Shown here in pieces: positions 1-6,129 of a DNA stretch of 21,492 bases. The stretch is from CBFIHN01 sp965662575. GTDB taxonomy: Bacteria; Pseudomonadota; Gammaproteobacteria; Francisellales; CACEW01. The translations under genes were made by a program, and so were the position numbers. Location: the NCBI GenBank assembly GCA_965662575.1, contig CBFIHN010000027.1, positions 1 to 21,492 of the forward strand, written 5' to 3'. How positions within the stretch are numbered: the stretch's first letter is position 1; the number at the start of each line of letters is the position of its first letter. The notes under the pieces are model-generated. The model did not search any database. It was not told the DNA's origin and was given only the letters and a program-made list of their open reading frames with translations.

Positions 1-825
1 GCACAAGTATTTAGCCCGGGGTTTAATACCAGCTCGTTGCTAACCAGCGGTGCAATGGGTGGCATACAAGGGGGCTTGGGGGCTTATGCGTTTAGTAAGT
101 TTAATATATTTTCTAGATCATCGGGGACAGCAAGTTATGAAGCATTAACTAAACAGCCTCCCTTGATAGATGACGACCTCCCTCCTCCTGATGTTTATGA
201 TGGGCCTCCTCCAGCGATTTCGACCAATTCTGTGAGGTCGGATTTAGAAAATATGTACAAAGCATACAAGGCAGGGATCGTTCCTGAAGGCTATCGTCGT
301 ATTAAGTTTGGGAACATGGAGGTTAAAGATAACTTCGGTCGGTTAAATATGTTTCCAGTGGGTCAAACAAATGAGGTTGGTGCCGCGTATGTACCAACAG
401 ATATGTTCCCCGATGCACAATCTATTGATAATTTTGTTGCACACGGAGCAGCAGAGGGAGATAAGGATTGGGAGGCATTTTTGTTAGAGCATGTAGCAAA
501 AATGGCATCAGGCAACAAGGATAGAGCAGGTCCTCAAGATCCTATATTATGTAGTGTCTGTCTTGTCTCAGAAGATTTGCAGAGGCAGATGGTTAATGCA
601 ACTAATAGAAAGATTATTGCGACGAGAGGAGTCTCGGCTACTAACAACTTCAGGTATCCAGATACGGGTGAGGTCGTCGCAGTAGTTTATGCTATTGAGG
701 CTGGTAGTATTAGGGATAGAGGGAATTCTTTCTATCGCCATCCCTTTGAAGTAATGGGGCCTAATTCGAGTGGTGTCGAAAGTTTTGAACAACCGATATA
801 TCTTTTTCCTGTGCGTGGGTTTTGA
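1..825 (+). CDS. C-terminal part of a large unidentified protein, possibly a polymorphic toxin or secreted effector (5' end outside window)
   Basis: The reading frame is open from base 1 without a stop, so the gene starts upstream. The TTG at 37 is only an internal codon. The visible 274 residues begin with a glycine-rich hydrophobic stretch (GAMGGIQGGLGAYAF, about residues 18-32). An acidic, proline-rich linker follows (PPLIDDDLPPPDVYDGPPP), then a globular C-terminal domain of about 190 residues containing two nearby cysteines (ILCSVCLV). A glycine-rich helix, a Pro linker and a compact C-terminal domain resemble the end of Rhs/polymorphic toxins or secreted effectors, but I recognise no catalytic motif, so this is inference. 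No obvious immunity gene follows; an IS3-like remnant abuts the stop codon at 823-825. It could also be a phage or surface protein. The frame is secure, the function is not. Confidence 0.6.
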   Translation, partial: AQVFSPGFNTSSLLTSGAMGGIQGGLGAYAFSKFNIFSRSSGTASYEALTKQPPLIDDDLPPPDVYDGPPPAISTNSVRSDLENMYKAYKAGIVPEGYRRIKFGNMEVKDNFGRLNMFPVGQTNEVGAAYVPTDMFPDAQSIDNFVAHGAAEGDKDWEAFLLEHVAKMASGNKDRAGPQDPILCSVCLVSEDLQRQMVNATNRKIIATRGVSATNNFRYPDTGEVVAVVYAIEAGSIRDRGNSFYRHPFEVMGPNSSGVESFEQPIYLFPVRGF

Positions 826-826
826 G

Positions 827-1003
827 TGGCTGCACTTTAAGAAACAGTCAATTCCGTAGTAATCTTTAAGTTAGAAAGGATCTGTTCAATGGGTAAAGGA
901 AGTAATGAATCCTACACCAAAGATTTTAAAAAATCATCCGTTGATTTAGCCCTGTCAACCAACCAGTCTTACGCTGACTGTCCGGATTAGTGTTGACACT
1001 CCA
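827..1003 (+). mobile_element. Internally deleted IS3-family-like remnant
   Basis: This 177-bp stretch begins with TGG and ends with CCA, as IS3-family elements begin TG and end CA. It contains the first codons of an OrfA-type transposase (889-990). The end near 979-1003 (TGTCCGGATTAGTGTTGACA then CTCCA) looks like an IS end. Read inward from the right, TGGAGTGTCAACACTAA partly matches the left end TGGCTGCACTTTAAG. No clean target duplication is visible: GAG occurs at 824-826 and, one base out of place, at 1005-1007. An alternative is that a different element inserted into OrfA at about base 977. Boundaries are tentative. Confidence 0.45.
889..990 (+). pseudogene. Truncated IS3-family OrfA (helix-turn-helix transposase subunit), 33 codons
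   Basis: An ATG with a good ribosome binding site (AAAGGA, 8 bases upstream) opens a 33-residue frame starting MGKGSNESYTKDFKKSSVDL and continuing with ALSTNQSYAD. This is the usual N-terminus of IS3 OrfA proteins (a YT.eFK..aV.LAl pattern followed by .QSYA.). Similarity stops at SYAD and the frame ends three codons later at TAG. The helix-turn-helix, leucine zipper and the whole of OrfB are missing, so it cannot support transposition. Confidence 0.7.
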
Positions 1004-1013
1004 GGAGGTCGCG

Positions 1014-1035
1014 GGAATGTAGGTAAGAACATTCC
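1014..1035 (+). other. Perfect 7-bp hairpin upstream of the first ATPase promoter
   Basis: GGAATGT (1014-1020) and ACATTCC (1029-1035) form a perfect stem with an 8-base loop. There is no following T-run, so it is not a convincing terminator. It lies between the IS3-like end and the promoter of the ATPase gene. Its role is unknown. Confidence 0.4.
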
Positions 1036-1047
1036 ACTAGTATCTTG

Positions 1048-1076
1048 TTGACAGTACGCAACTTGCGTAGTACGGT
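1048..1076 (+). promoter_or_regulatory. Putative promoter of the first ATPase gene with a 15-bp palindrome in its spacer
   Basis: TTGACA (1048-1053) is a perfect -35 box. After 17 bases comes TACGGT (1071-1076), a weak -10 box. The spacer contains the palindrome TACGCAACTTGCGTA (1055-1069), placed where a repressor would block RNA polymerase. This suggests an operator, though no regulator gene is visible apart from the ATPase itself, which has a C-terminal winged-helix-like region. A predicted start near 1083 gives a leader of about 22 bases before ATG 1105. Confidence 0.5.
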
Positions 1077-1083
1077 ATGCGTA
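1051..1083 (+). repeat. Left copy of a 33-bp inverted repeat flanking the first ATPase gene
   Basis: Compared with the reverse complement of 2230-2262, this 33-bp segment matches at 26 of 33 positions without gaps. Each copy contains three units of the motif TACGCAA/TTGCGTA (or ATGCGTA), with the first two facing each other. The left copy overlaps the promoter of the ATPase gene. The pair may be transposon-like ends or paired binding sites for one regulator. Confidence 0.65.
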
Positions 1084-1104
1084 TTGAACTTGCTGAGTAT
1101 AAAT

Positions 1105-2223
1105 ATGAAAAATTACTTTCCATCTCTAATTGCAGAAGGTGACGCTTTTTGTAATCGCACAGATGAAACGGAACATTTACTTTATAACTTAAATACAGGT
1201 ACACCATCATTACTGGTTTCACCTAGAAGGTATGGTAAAACCAGTCTTGCTCTTAGAGCATTTAGTCTTTCTGGCTATCCTTATGCCCATGTGGATCTGT
1301 ACAAAGCATTGGATGAAAAAGAGATTGCCCAGTACATATTGAATGGTATTGGCCGTCTTATGGGGCAGGTAGAAAAAACCCCAAAAAAACGTCTAAAGGC
1401 AGCAAGCGATTTCCTGAGTTCACTGCAATTAAAAGTTTCTCTACACAATGATGAAATAGCTATTCAGTTCTCTAGGAAAGAAGTTAAACCAGTTGATTTA
1501 GTTCTTGCAGCATTAGAGCGTTTAGATGATTACCTAACTAAACGTGCAAAACCACAGCGTGGCATTTTGTTTTTAGATGAATTTCAAACACTGGCAGAAG
1601 TTACTTTTAACAAAAGTATAGAAGCTGCCATTAGAGAGGCCATGCAAAAGGCAAAATCTGTGGTGTATGTTTTTGCTGGCAGCAATAGACACCTCATTGA
1701 GAGAATGTTTAATGATGATAGTCGTCCTTTTTTCAATTCTTGTGATCAGATTAAACTGGACCGAATCTCTGAAGCTCATTACATTGCTCAGATTAATAAA
1801 GCTGCTGATGATAGGTGGAGTGATGCTTTATCTGATGACTTTTTTGAAGCTGTTTTCTCTTGTACAGAGAGGCATCCATTCTATGTTAATAAGCTCTGTT
1901 CATTAGTCTTTAGGAAACCTAAGCCACCAATTGGTGATATCGTTTATGGCGCTTGGCGTGACTATGTAAACGACAACATATCTAGAGTTGAGCAAGAGGT
2001 AGCATTATTAAAGGTAAACCAACGAAAACTGTTGATTCGAATTGCTCAAGATGGGTTTGTAGAGCATCCTTTTAGTAGTGAATATTCTCAAATATGTGGA
2101 ATCGCGCCAACTAGTGTGCATCGAGCAATGAAGGTGCTTATCGAAAAGGATTACGTATACCAAGATAATGAAGCAAAGTATCGAGTTTTAGATTCTTTGA
2201 TTAAGTTTGCGCTATTAGATTAA
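1105..2223 (+). CDS. COG1672-type AAA+ ATPase with C-terminal winged-helix-like region (372 aa)
   Basis: This is a predicted P-loop ATPase. Walker A is SPRRYGKT (about residues 39-46), with Ser-Pro in place of the first glycine. Walker B is GILFLDEF (about 153-160, Asp158 and Glu159). A sensor-1-like VFAGSNR follows (about 189-195), then a helical lid region with RHPFYVNKLC (about 256-265). Residues from about 305 to 365 look like a winged helix (NQRKLLIRIAQDG, SVHRAMKVLIEKDYV). PRRYGKTSL plus DEFQ is characteristic of the prokaryotic ATPases in COG1672/PF01637; their substrates are mostly unknown. I chose ATG 1105 because the start MKNYFPSLIAEGDAF aligns with MPTLFPSGIAYGMAF of the paralogue at 19986, at equal distance to Walker A. 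A longer frame from TTG 1045 would run through the promoter. The gene stands alone between 33-bp inverted repeats. Confidence 0.85.
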   Translation: MKNYFPSLIAEGDAFCNRTDETEHLLYNLNTGTPSLLVSPRRYGKTSLALRAFSLSGYPYAHVDLYKALDEKEIAQYILNGIGRLMGQVEKTPKKRLKAASDFLSSLQLKVSLHNDEIAIQFSRKEVKPVDLVLAALERLDDYLTKRAKPQRGILFLDEFQTLAEVTFNKSIEAAIREAMQKAKSVVYVFAGSNRHLIERMFNDDSRPFFNSCDQIKLDRISEAHYIAQINKAADDRWSDALSDDFFEAVFSCTERHPFYVNKLCSLVFRKPKPPIGDIVYGAWRDYVNDNISRVEQEVALLKVNQRKLLIRIAQDGFVEHPFSSEYSQICGIAPTSVHRAMKVLIEKDYVYQDNEAKYRVLDSLIKFALLD

Positions 2224-2229
2224 AAAAAT

Positions 2230-2262
2230 TACGCAAATTATACTACGCATATTGCGTAATGT
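2230..2262 (-). repeat. Right copy of the 33-bp inverted repeat flanking the first ATPase gene
   Basis: It starts six bases after the ATPase stop codon and is the inverted partner of 1051-1083. Its outermost arms form a perfect 9-bp dyad (ATTACGCAA at 2228-2236, TTGCGTAAT at 2252-2260). On the minus strand it contains TATAAT at the position equivalent to the -10 box of the left copy, with TCCACA at the -35 position. It may therefore be a promoter pointing back into the ATPase gene. The dyad could also act as a weak terminator. Confidence 0.65.
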
Positions 2263-2487
2263 GGATTACTCGGAAGACTTTGGCGTAGCGACACTTTAAC
2301 GGACACTCCCTAGTAACCCTTGGTTCCGTCGCATTAATTTCTTGAATTTGGTTTATCCTTGTTTTCTTGATATTAAGGGATTCAAAGGTTAAATCTTCGT
2401 TTAAGGCCTTTGATATTGATCGGCTGTTCACCGTCGGCTAGGTCTTAGGGTAAAATAGGTACGATATCAAGTTTAGTCTGTTAGCTA
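2263..2487. other. Gene-free stretch with a possible IS end
   Basis: I see no convincing gene in these 225 bases. The segment GACACTTTAACGGACACTCC (2289-2308), read on the minus strand, begins AGTGTCCG and later has AGTGT. This matches 15 of 23 positions of 977-999 (ACTGTCCG ... AGTGT), so the two may be outer ends of a 1.3-kb unit enclosing the ATPase gene. It also shares CACTTTAA with the left end of the IS3-like remnant near 833-840. The rest looks like decayed mobile DNA. The frame on the minus strand at 2243-2431 has no recognisable homology and spans the inverted repeat. Confidence 0.3.
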
Positions 2488-3171
2488 ATGTCTCTGTCAA
2501 TCAGTCACAAAACCTTTTGTATGGCATTGAAATGTCACCGGGTATTTTTCATCATCACACTGTTGGTCGTGGTACTATGCCTGATTGGCTATTATTGGCT
2601 GGATCGGCCAACTGCGATAGCAATGCAACATCTTTTTCATTTCAATCCGCGTAATAAAAGCTTTGGTCAGTATGCGGCATTTCTGTTGACACAGGGTGCT
2701 TATAGTTTGATGTTGCCGCTATTCGTTATCTATTATATCTTTCACTGTCGTGGTTGCCGTGGGCGCTTGATGTCATGTATAGCGCTAGTTTGTTTGAGTA
2801 CGGCATTTAGTTTTTTTATCAAGACATTGCTGCAGTTTTTACTGGGGCGTATTGGCCCGCGTTATGCTGACTCTGCTACCTTGTTATTTGTCAGGAAATC
2901 GCAGCTGTATGGTTTTCACTGGCTACAAGCTGGTAGTTTCCCTTCTGGGCATATGTCAGTGATGTGTGCAGGACTAACCGCTATCTGTTGTTATTATCGT
3001 CGGGCAATTCCGATTGCGGTGTTATTGAGTTTTTTGATGGCATTTTTACTCTTGGCGATGAATACCCATTTTGTTAGTGATCTTATTGCGGGTATGTATT
3101 TGGGCGTTTTTATTGCCTTGGGTTTATGGGCGTGTTGCAAACCAATGTCTAGCGGCACCCAGCGTCGTTGA
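2488..3171 (+). CDS. PAP2-superfamily membrane phosphatase (227 aa)
   Basis: This is a predicted integral membrane phosphatidic-acid/undecaprenyl-type phosphatase. About six hydrophobic segments are visible. The three catalytic motifs are present: a Lys...Arg motif in KTLLQFLLGRIGPR, FPSGH (Ser-Gly-His, the middle motif), and NTHFVSDLIAG, whose His and Asp form the last motif. The layout GFHW...GSFPSGH matches a subfamily with a longer loop between motifs 1 and 2. The substrate cannot be told from sequence. ATG 2488 has only a weak ribosome binding site; ATG 2521 is an alternative. The last residues (CCKPMSSGTQRR) and the stop codon are encoded by the inserted repeat at 3128-3240. Without the insertion the frame would read ...GLCQRQRS and stop near 3261. 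The family tolerates tail changes, so the protein is probably functional. Confidence 0.9.
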   Translation: MSLSISHKTFCMALKCHRVFFIITLLVVVLCLIGYYWLDRPTAIAMQHLFHFNPRNKSFGQYAAFLLTQGAYSLMLPLFVIYYIFHCRGCRGRLMSCIALVCLSTAFSFFIKTLLQFLLGRIGPRYADSATLLFVRKSQLYGFHWLQAGSFPSGHMSVMCAGLTAICCYYRRAIPIAVLLSFLMAFLLLAMNTHFVSDLIAGMYLGVFIALGLWACCKPMSSGTQRR

Positions 3172-3240
3172 AAAAATGAAAAACTGCTCATTTTTTTTCG
3201 TTTAGCGATTGCTCACTATAAACCCGCTCGCAGCGGCCCC
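3128..3240 (+). mobile_element. MITE copy A (113 bp) with 5-bp target duplication TTTAT
   Basis: This is a non-coding miniature element related along its length to the reverse complement of 19814-19953. Its left tip GGGCGTGTTGCAA (3128-3140) and right tip TCGCAGCGGCCCC (3228-3240) are diverged forms of the family ends GGGACTGTTGCAA / TTGCAACAGTCCC. It is flanked by the perfect direct repeat TTTAT (3123-3127 and 3241-3245). Relative to copy B it lacks part of the middle. It lies between two convergent genes and reaches into both coding frames. No transposase is encoded, so it would need one supplied in trans. Confidence 0.8.
3171..3198. terminator. A/T-rich hairpin in MITE A, possible bidirectional terminator
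   Basis: AAAAAATGA (3171-3179) pairs with TCATTTTTT (3188-3196) around an 8-base loop, and the T-run continues to 3198. The A-run gives the same signal on the other strand. It sits directly after the PAP2 stop codon and about 20 bases beyond the fmt stop codon. The stem is poor in GC, so efficiency is doubtful. Confidence 0.45.
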
Positions 3241-4178
3241 TTTATGTCAACGTCAGAGGTCATAAAAAAATCAGGCTTGGCGTTGAGAATATCGGCAACA
3301 GGCAGACGTTTGGCGCCGGGAAACTGTAGCTCGATGAGGCGAAGTATGCCATCACCGGTTGCTATATCAATGCCTTGGCGGTTGGCACTAATGACGGTAC
3401 CAGGTGGCCGAGTGGTTGTCGTTTGTTCAAGTACGTGTGCCGACCAAATGCGGATCATCTGGTTTTGGTATAAAAACTGTGCCACAGGCCAAGGGTTGAA
3501 TGCGCGAATTTTGTTTGCTATGTCAATGGCACTGCCTCGCCAGTCAATGGTTGCTTCTGTTTTGCTTAATTTGTTTGCGTAAGTGACGCCCTGTTCAGTT
3601 TGTTTTTTTGGCCTCAATTGGTTTTCTGCCAATAATACTAGGGCTTCTTGTAAGCAGGCGGACCCTAAGGATGCTAAACGATCATGTAATCGCTGAGCGG
3701 TATCATTTGCTTGAATGTCACAAATTTTTTGGCGCAAAATATCGCCAGTATCCAGCCCTGCATCCATCTGCATAACACAAACACCGGTTTGTTGATCGCC
3801 GGCTTCAATTGCTCGTTGGATCGGTGCAGCACCTCGCCAGCGTGGTAACAAGGAGACATGGATATTCCAGCAACCATACCGCGGGGAGTCCAAGACAGCT
3901 TGTGGTAGTAATAAACCATAGGCAACAACAATCATGAGATCTGCATTGAATTCTGCGAGTTCTTGTTGCGTCTCGATAGTTTTTAGGGTTTTGGGTTGTT
4001 TCACTGTTAACTCATGTGCCAATGCGATTTCTTTTACCGGGCTCATCGTGAGTTTGCGGCCACGACCAGACTGACGATCCGGTTGCGTGTAAACGGCAAC
4101 AATATCATGCTCGCTGTTGAGTAAAGACTGCAAAACGATCCGAGAAATTTCAGGGGTACCCGCGAAGATAATTTTCAT
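3216..4178 (-). CDS. fmt: Methionyl-tRNA formyltransferase
   Basis: Fmt formylates the initiator Met-tRNA using 10-formyl-tetrahydrofolate. The N-terminal Rossmann-type domain starts MKIIFAGTPE. The catalytic and folate-binding signature is clear: WNIHVSLLPRWRGAAPIQRA with the active-site Asn-His and SLLP loop, then MDAGLDTGDIL with the catalytic Asp. The C-terminal tRNA-binding domain includes AFNPWPVAQF and ends near GAKRLPVADILNAKP. I start at ATG 4178 because it is the conserved family start. The in-frame ATG 4208 would add ten unusual residues; neither has a strong ribosome binding site. The product is 320 aa, close to the usual 310-320. It is the last gene of the thyA - protease - fmt unit, 39 bases after the protease gene. 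The final codons (GPLRAGL) and TAG lie inside MITE A. Without the insertion the protein would end ...VDINPRQ. Confidence 0.96.
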   Translation of the reverse strand: MKIIFAGTPEISRIVLQSLLNSEHDIVAVYTQPDRQSGRGRKLTMSPVKEIALAHELTVKQPKTLKTIETQQELAEFNADLMIVVAYGLLLPQAVLDSPRYGCWNIHVSLLPRWRGAAPIQRAIEAGDQQTGVCVMQMDAGLDTGDILRQKICDIQANDTAQRLHDRLASLGSACLQEALVLLAENQLRPKKQTEQGVTYANKLSKTEATIDWRGSAIDIANKIRAFNPWPVAQFLYQNQMIRIWSAHVLEQTTTTRPPGTVISANRQGIDIATGDGILRLIELQFPGAKRLPVADILNAKPDFFMTSDVDIKGPLRAGL

Positions 4179-4217
4179 GGTGTCTGATGAAAGTGATCCT
4201 GTGATCATTATAACGGA

Positions 4218-4937
4218 TTAATGAGGCTTGTCAGTCTGTGGTTTTCTATTAAGGGGCTGTCGCAACAATAATTTACCTTGCTTTTGTTGCATTTCAAGTT
4301 CGCCTAATGCACTCATGCCCAATAAAATCTGGTGACCACGGTCTGCGGTATTAATGCTGGCGCTGACATGATGTAAAACAATATCACCAAGCCGTAATTC
4401 ACGAATTTGTGTTGGATAGACGGTGATGGTGCCATTGGCCGTGCTTGATGTGCCTGCACGACCTAGGGGTTCTAGGCCTAAGGCTCGTGCAACCCGTTCA
4501 GGAATTGAGACATGTGTTGCGCCCGTATCGACTAAGAAGCTGGCAGAACGACCATTAATTTTGCCTTGCACAACATAGGCGTTCATGTAGTTAACCTCAA
4601 GCAATAGCTCGCGATAACGGTTGCTTTGTCGTGACAGGGGTTGGCGATTCGGGTTTTCTTGATATTTTCTTGGGTCAGGGCTGTTTGATGTCGAATGATC
4701 AGGATGGGAAGAACCAAACGGTGAGGGGCTAAAACCTTGGTCTAAGGTTAAGTTTGCCGCAGCTGCAAGGTTTTGCACCAGTTGTTTAGAGTTAACGGGT
4801 GCGTAAGCTCGATCAAAACCCTTTAATGCGGCAATTGCCTCGGCAACGGCCATCGACGTATTATGTAAGTTCCCTTCACCGTTTTCTGCTGGTTGATCAG
4901 GTGCTGACGGCTGCTTTGATGTGCGGGTGGCACTCAT
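4218..4937 (-). CDS. Retropepsin-like aspartic protease, clan AA (239 aa)
   Basis: A single-domain aspartic protease is predicted. The active-site motif is FLVDTGATHVSI (Asp-Thr-Gly-Ala at about residues 137-140), followed by a beta-strand-rich domain and the late ILLGMSAL motif. This matches the bacterial retropepsin-like TIGR02281 type, which probably works as a dimer. The first 110 residues are polar and low in complexity (Ser, Pro, Asn, Gln), with no signal peptide or membrane segment. Many relatives have one, so localisation is unclear. I choose ATG 4937 because AAGGA lies just upstream. Upstream extension to 5102 would run over thyA in another frame. The start lies inside the 3' end of thyA (41-bp overlap), which suggests translational coupling. 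The natural substrate is unknown. Confidence 0.85.
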   Translation of the reverse strand: MSATRTSKQPSAPDQPAENGEGNLHNTSMAVAEAIAALKGFDRAYAPVNSKQLVQNLAAAANLTLDQGFSPSPFGSSHPDHSTSNSPDPRKYQENPNRQPLSRQSNRYRELLLEVNYMNAYVVQGKINGRSASFLVDTGATHVSIPERVARALGLEPLGRAGTSSTANGTITVYPTQIRELRLGDIVLHHVSASINTADRGHQILLGMSALGELEMQQKQGKLLLRQPLNRKPQTDKPH

Positions 4938-5691
4938 AATCCTTAATCTCAAAGTCCTCAAACTGGTAGTCAAAAATTGACGGTGGTTTACGCGTAATTT
5001 CCAATGTTGGTAGCTTAAATGGTTTTCTGCTAAGCTGCAATTTTGCTTGTTCGAGGTGGTTGCTGTAGAGATGTGTGTCACCGCCAGTCCAGACAAAATC
5101 ACCCGGCTTCAAATCGCATTGCTGTGCTACCATCAACGTCAACAACGCATAACTGGCAATATTAAAAGGTAAGCCCAAAAATACATCACAGCTACGTTGA
5201 TACAGGTGGCAAGATAGTTTGCCATTGGAAATATAAAACTGAAAAAAAGCATGACAGGGCATGAGTGCCATTTGATCAAGCTCACCAACATTCCAGGCTG
5301 AAACAATCAGCCGGCGGCTATCAGGGTTGGTTTTGATTTGTTCGATGACTTGGCTGATCTGATCAATGGCCTTGCCATCGGCATTACGCCAAGCACGCCA
5401 CTGTGCGCCATATACTGGCCCTAAATTCCCCGCATCATCTGCCCATTCATTCCAAATGCGGACACCATGATCTTGCAAATATTTGATATTGGTCTCGCCC
5501 TTCAGAAACCACAATAGTTCATAAATAATCGAGCGTAAATGACATTTCTTGGTGGTGACTAGCGGAAACCCCTGAGATAAATCAAAACGCATTTGACGGC
5601 CAAAGACACTTAAGGTGCCAGTGCCTGTGCGATCTGATTTGACATCACCATTATTGAGCACATCTTGCATGAGGTTGAGGTATTGTTGCAT
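4897..5691 (-). CDS. thyA: Thymidylate synthase (264 aa)
   Basis: ThyA makes dTMP from dUMP with methylene-tetrahydrofolate as carbon donor and reductant. The length is exactly that of the E. coli enzyme. Key features are DRTGTGTLSVFG (phosphate-binding Arg at about 21), the active-site Cys146 in MPCHAFFQFY, the dUMP-binding RSCDVFLGLPFNIASYALL, and the C-terminal tail FEIKDYECHPHIKAAVST. ATG 5691 is supported by AAGGAG eight bases upstream. It is the first gene of a minus-strand unit with the protease gene and fmt. Grouping with fmt is sensible, as both use folate one-carbon units. Confidence 0.98.
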   Translation of the reverse strand: MQQYLNLMQDVLNNGDVKSDRTGTGTLSVFGRQMRFDLSQGFPLVTTKKCHLRSIIYELLWFLKGETNIKYLQDHGVRIWNEWADDAGNLGPVYGAQWRAWRNADGKAIDQISQVIEQIKTNPDSRRLIVSAWNVGELDQMALMPCHAFFQFYISNGKLSCHLYQRSCDVFLGLPFNIASYALLTLMVAQQCDLKPGDFVWTGGDTHLYSNHLEQAKLQLSRKPFKLPTLEITRKPPSIFDYQFEDFEIKDYECHPHIKAAVST

Positions 5692-6129
5692 GGTAATCTC
5701 CTTATCGCGACGGAAGTATTTTTTCTCAGGCGAGCCATTGGTGTGGTTTTACCGTCTTAAAACTGAGCAAAAATACGTGGCTGCATGAAGTGAGTTATTC
5801 TACTGATTTTGAAGTTTCCATACCAGCATAATGAACAAATTGATGCACAAAGAATGTGATCAAAGAGCAGTGTCAATAGAGGTCAAACTGCAAAGTAGCT
5901 CACAAAGACCCAGTGTAAAAAAACGATTGGCTAAAACGTCATCATTTTGTCGATGATTAGTCATAGTCGTCACACCTTGCGTAGTTTCTGAAATATTTTC
6001 CCTTGTAGACTGAATGTGGGGTATACTGCCGAAGAATTTTTACCCTACCATGGCTATAGTTAATCACAGTTGCCCATTGAATTGACTCCAGCTTGAAGCA
6101 AACTCATTGACTCGCATAGGAGCTATTCA
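5692..6129. promoter_or_regulatory. Divergent intergenic region between thyA and the DEAD-box helicase gene
   Basis: This 438-bp region should hold promoters for both directions and contains no convincing gene. A candidate -10 box for the helicase is TATACT (6022-6027), giving a leader of about 95-100 bases; no good -35 box is seen 16-18 bases upstream. Long leaders are common in cold-inducible helicase genes. AGGAG (6118-6122) sits seven bases before the helicase TTG start. No clear promoter was found for thyA. Confidence 0.35.

Noticed and set aside
2243..2431. 62-codon minus-strand frame downstream of the first ATPase
   Set aside because: It spans the right inverted repeat and an IS-like end and has no family resemblance I can defend.
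3128..3240. MITE as an IS6/IS26-family relic because of the ACTGTTGCAA tip
   Set aside because: The tip similarity is real but both complete copies show 5-bp duplications, whereas IS6-family elements make 8-bp duplications. Kept only as a possible distant relation.
4251..4275. Sequence GGGGCTGTCGCAACA at the end of the protease gene, resembling a MITE tip
   Set aside because: It encodes the in-frame protease tail, has no second end or direct repeat nearby and differs at several tip positions.
5971..5995. CTTGCGTAGT upstream of the helicase gene, identical to part of the ATPase inverted repeat
   Set aside because: Only ten bases match, with no partner arm and no spacing agreement; likely chance.
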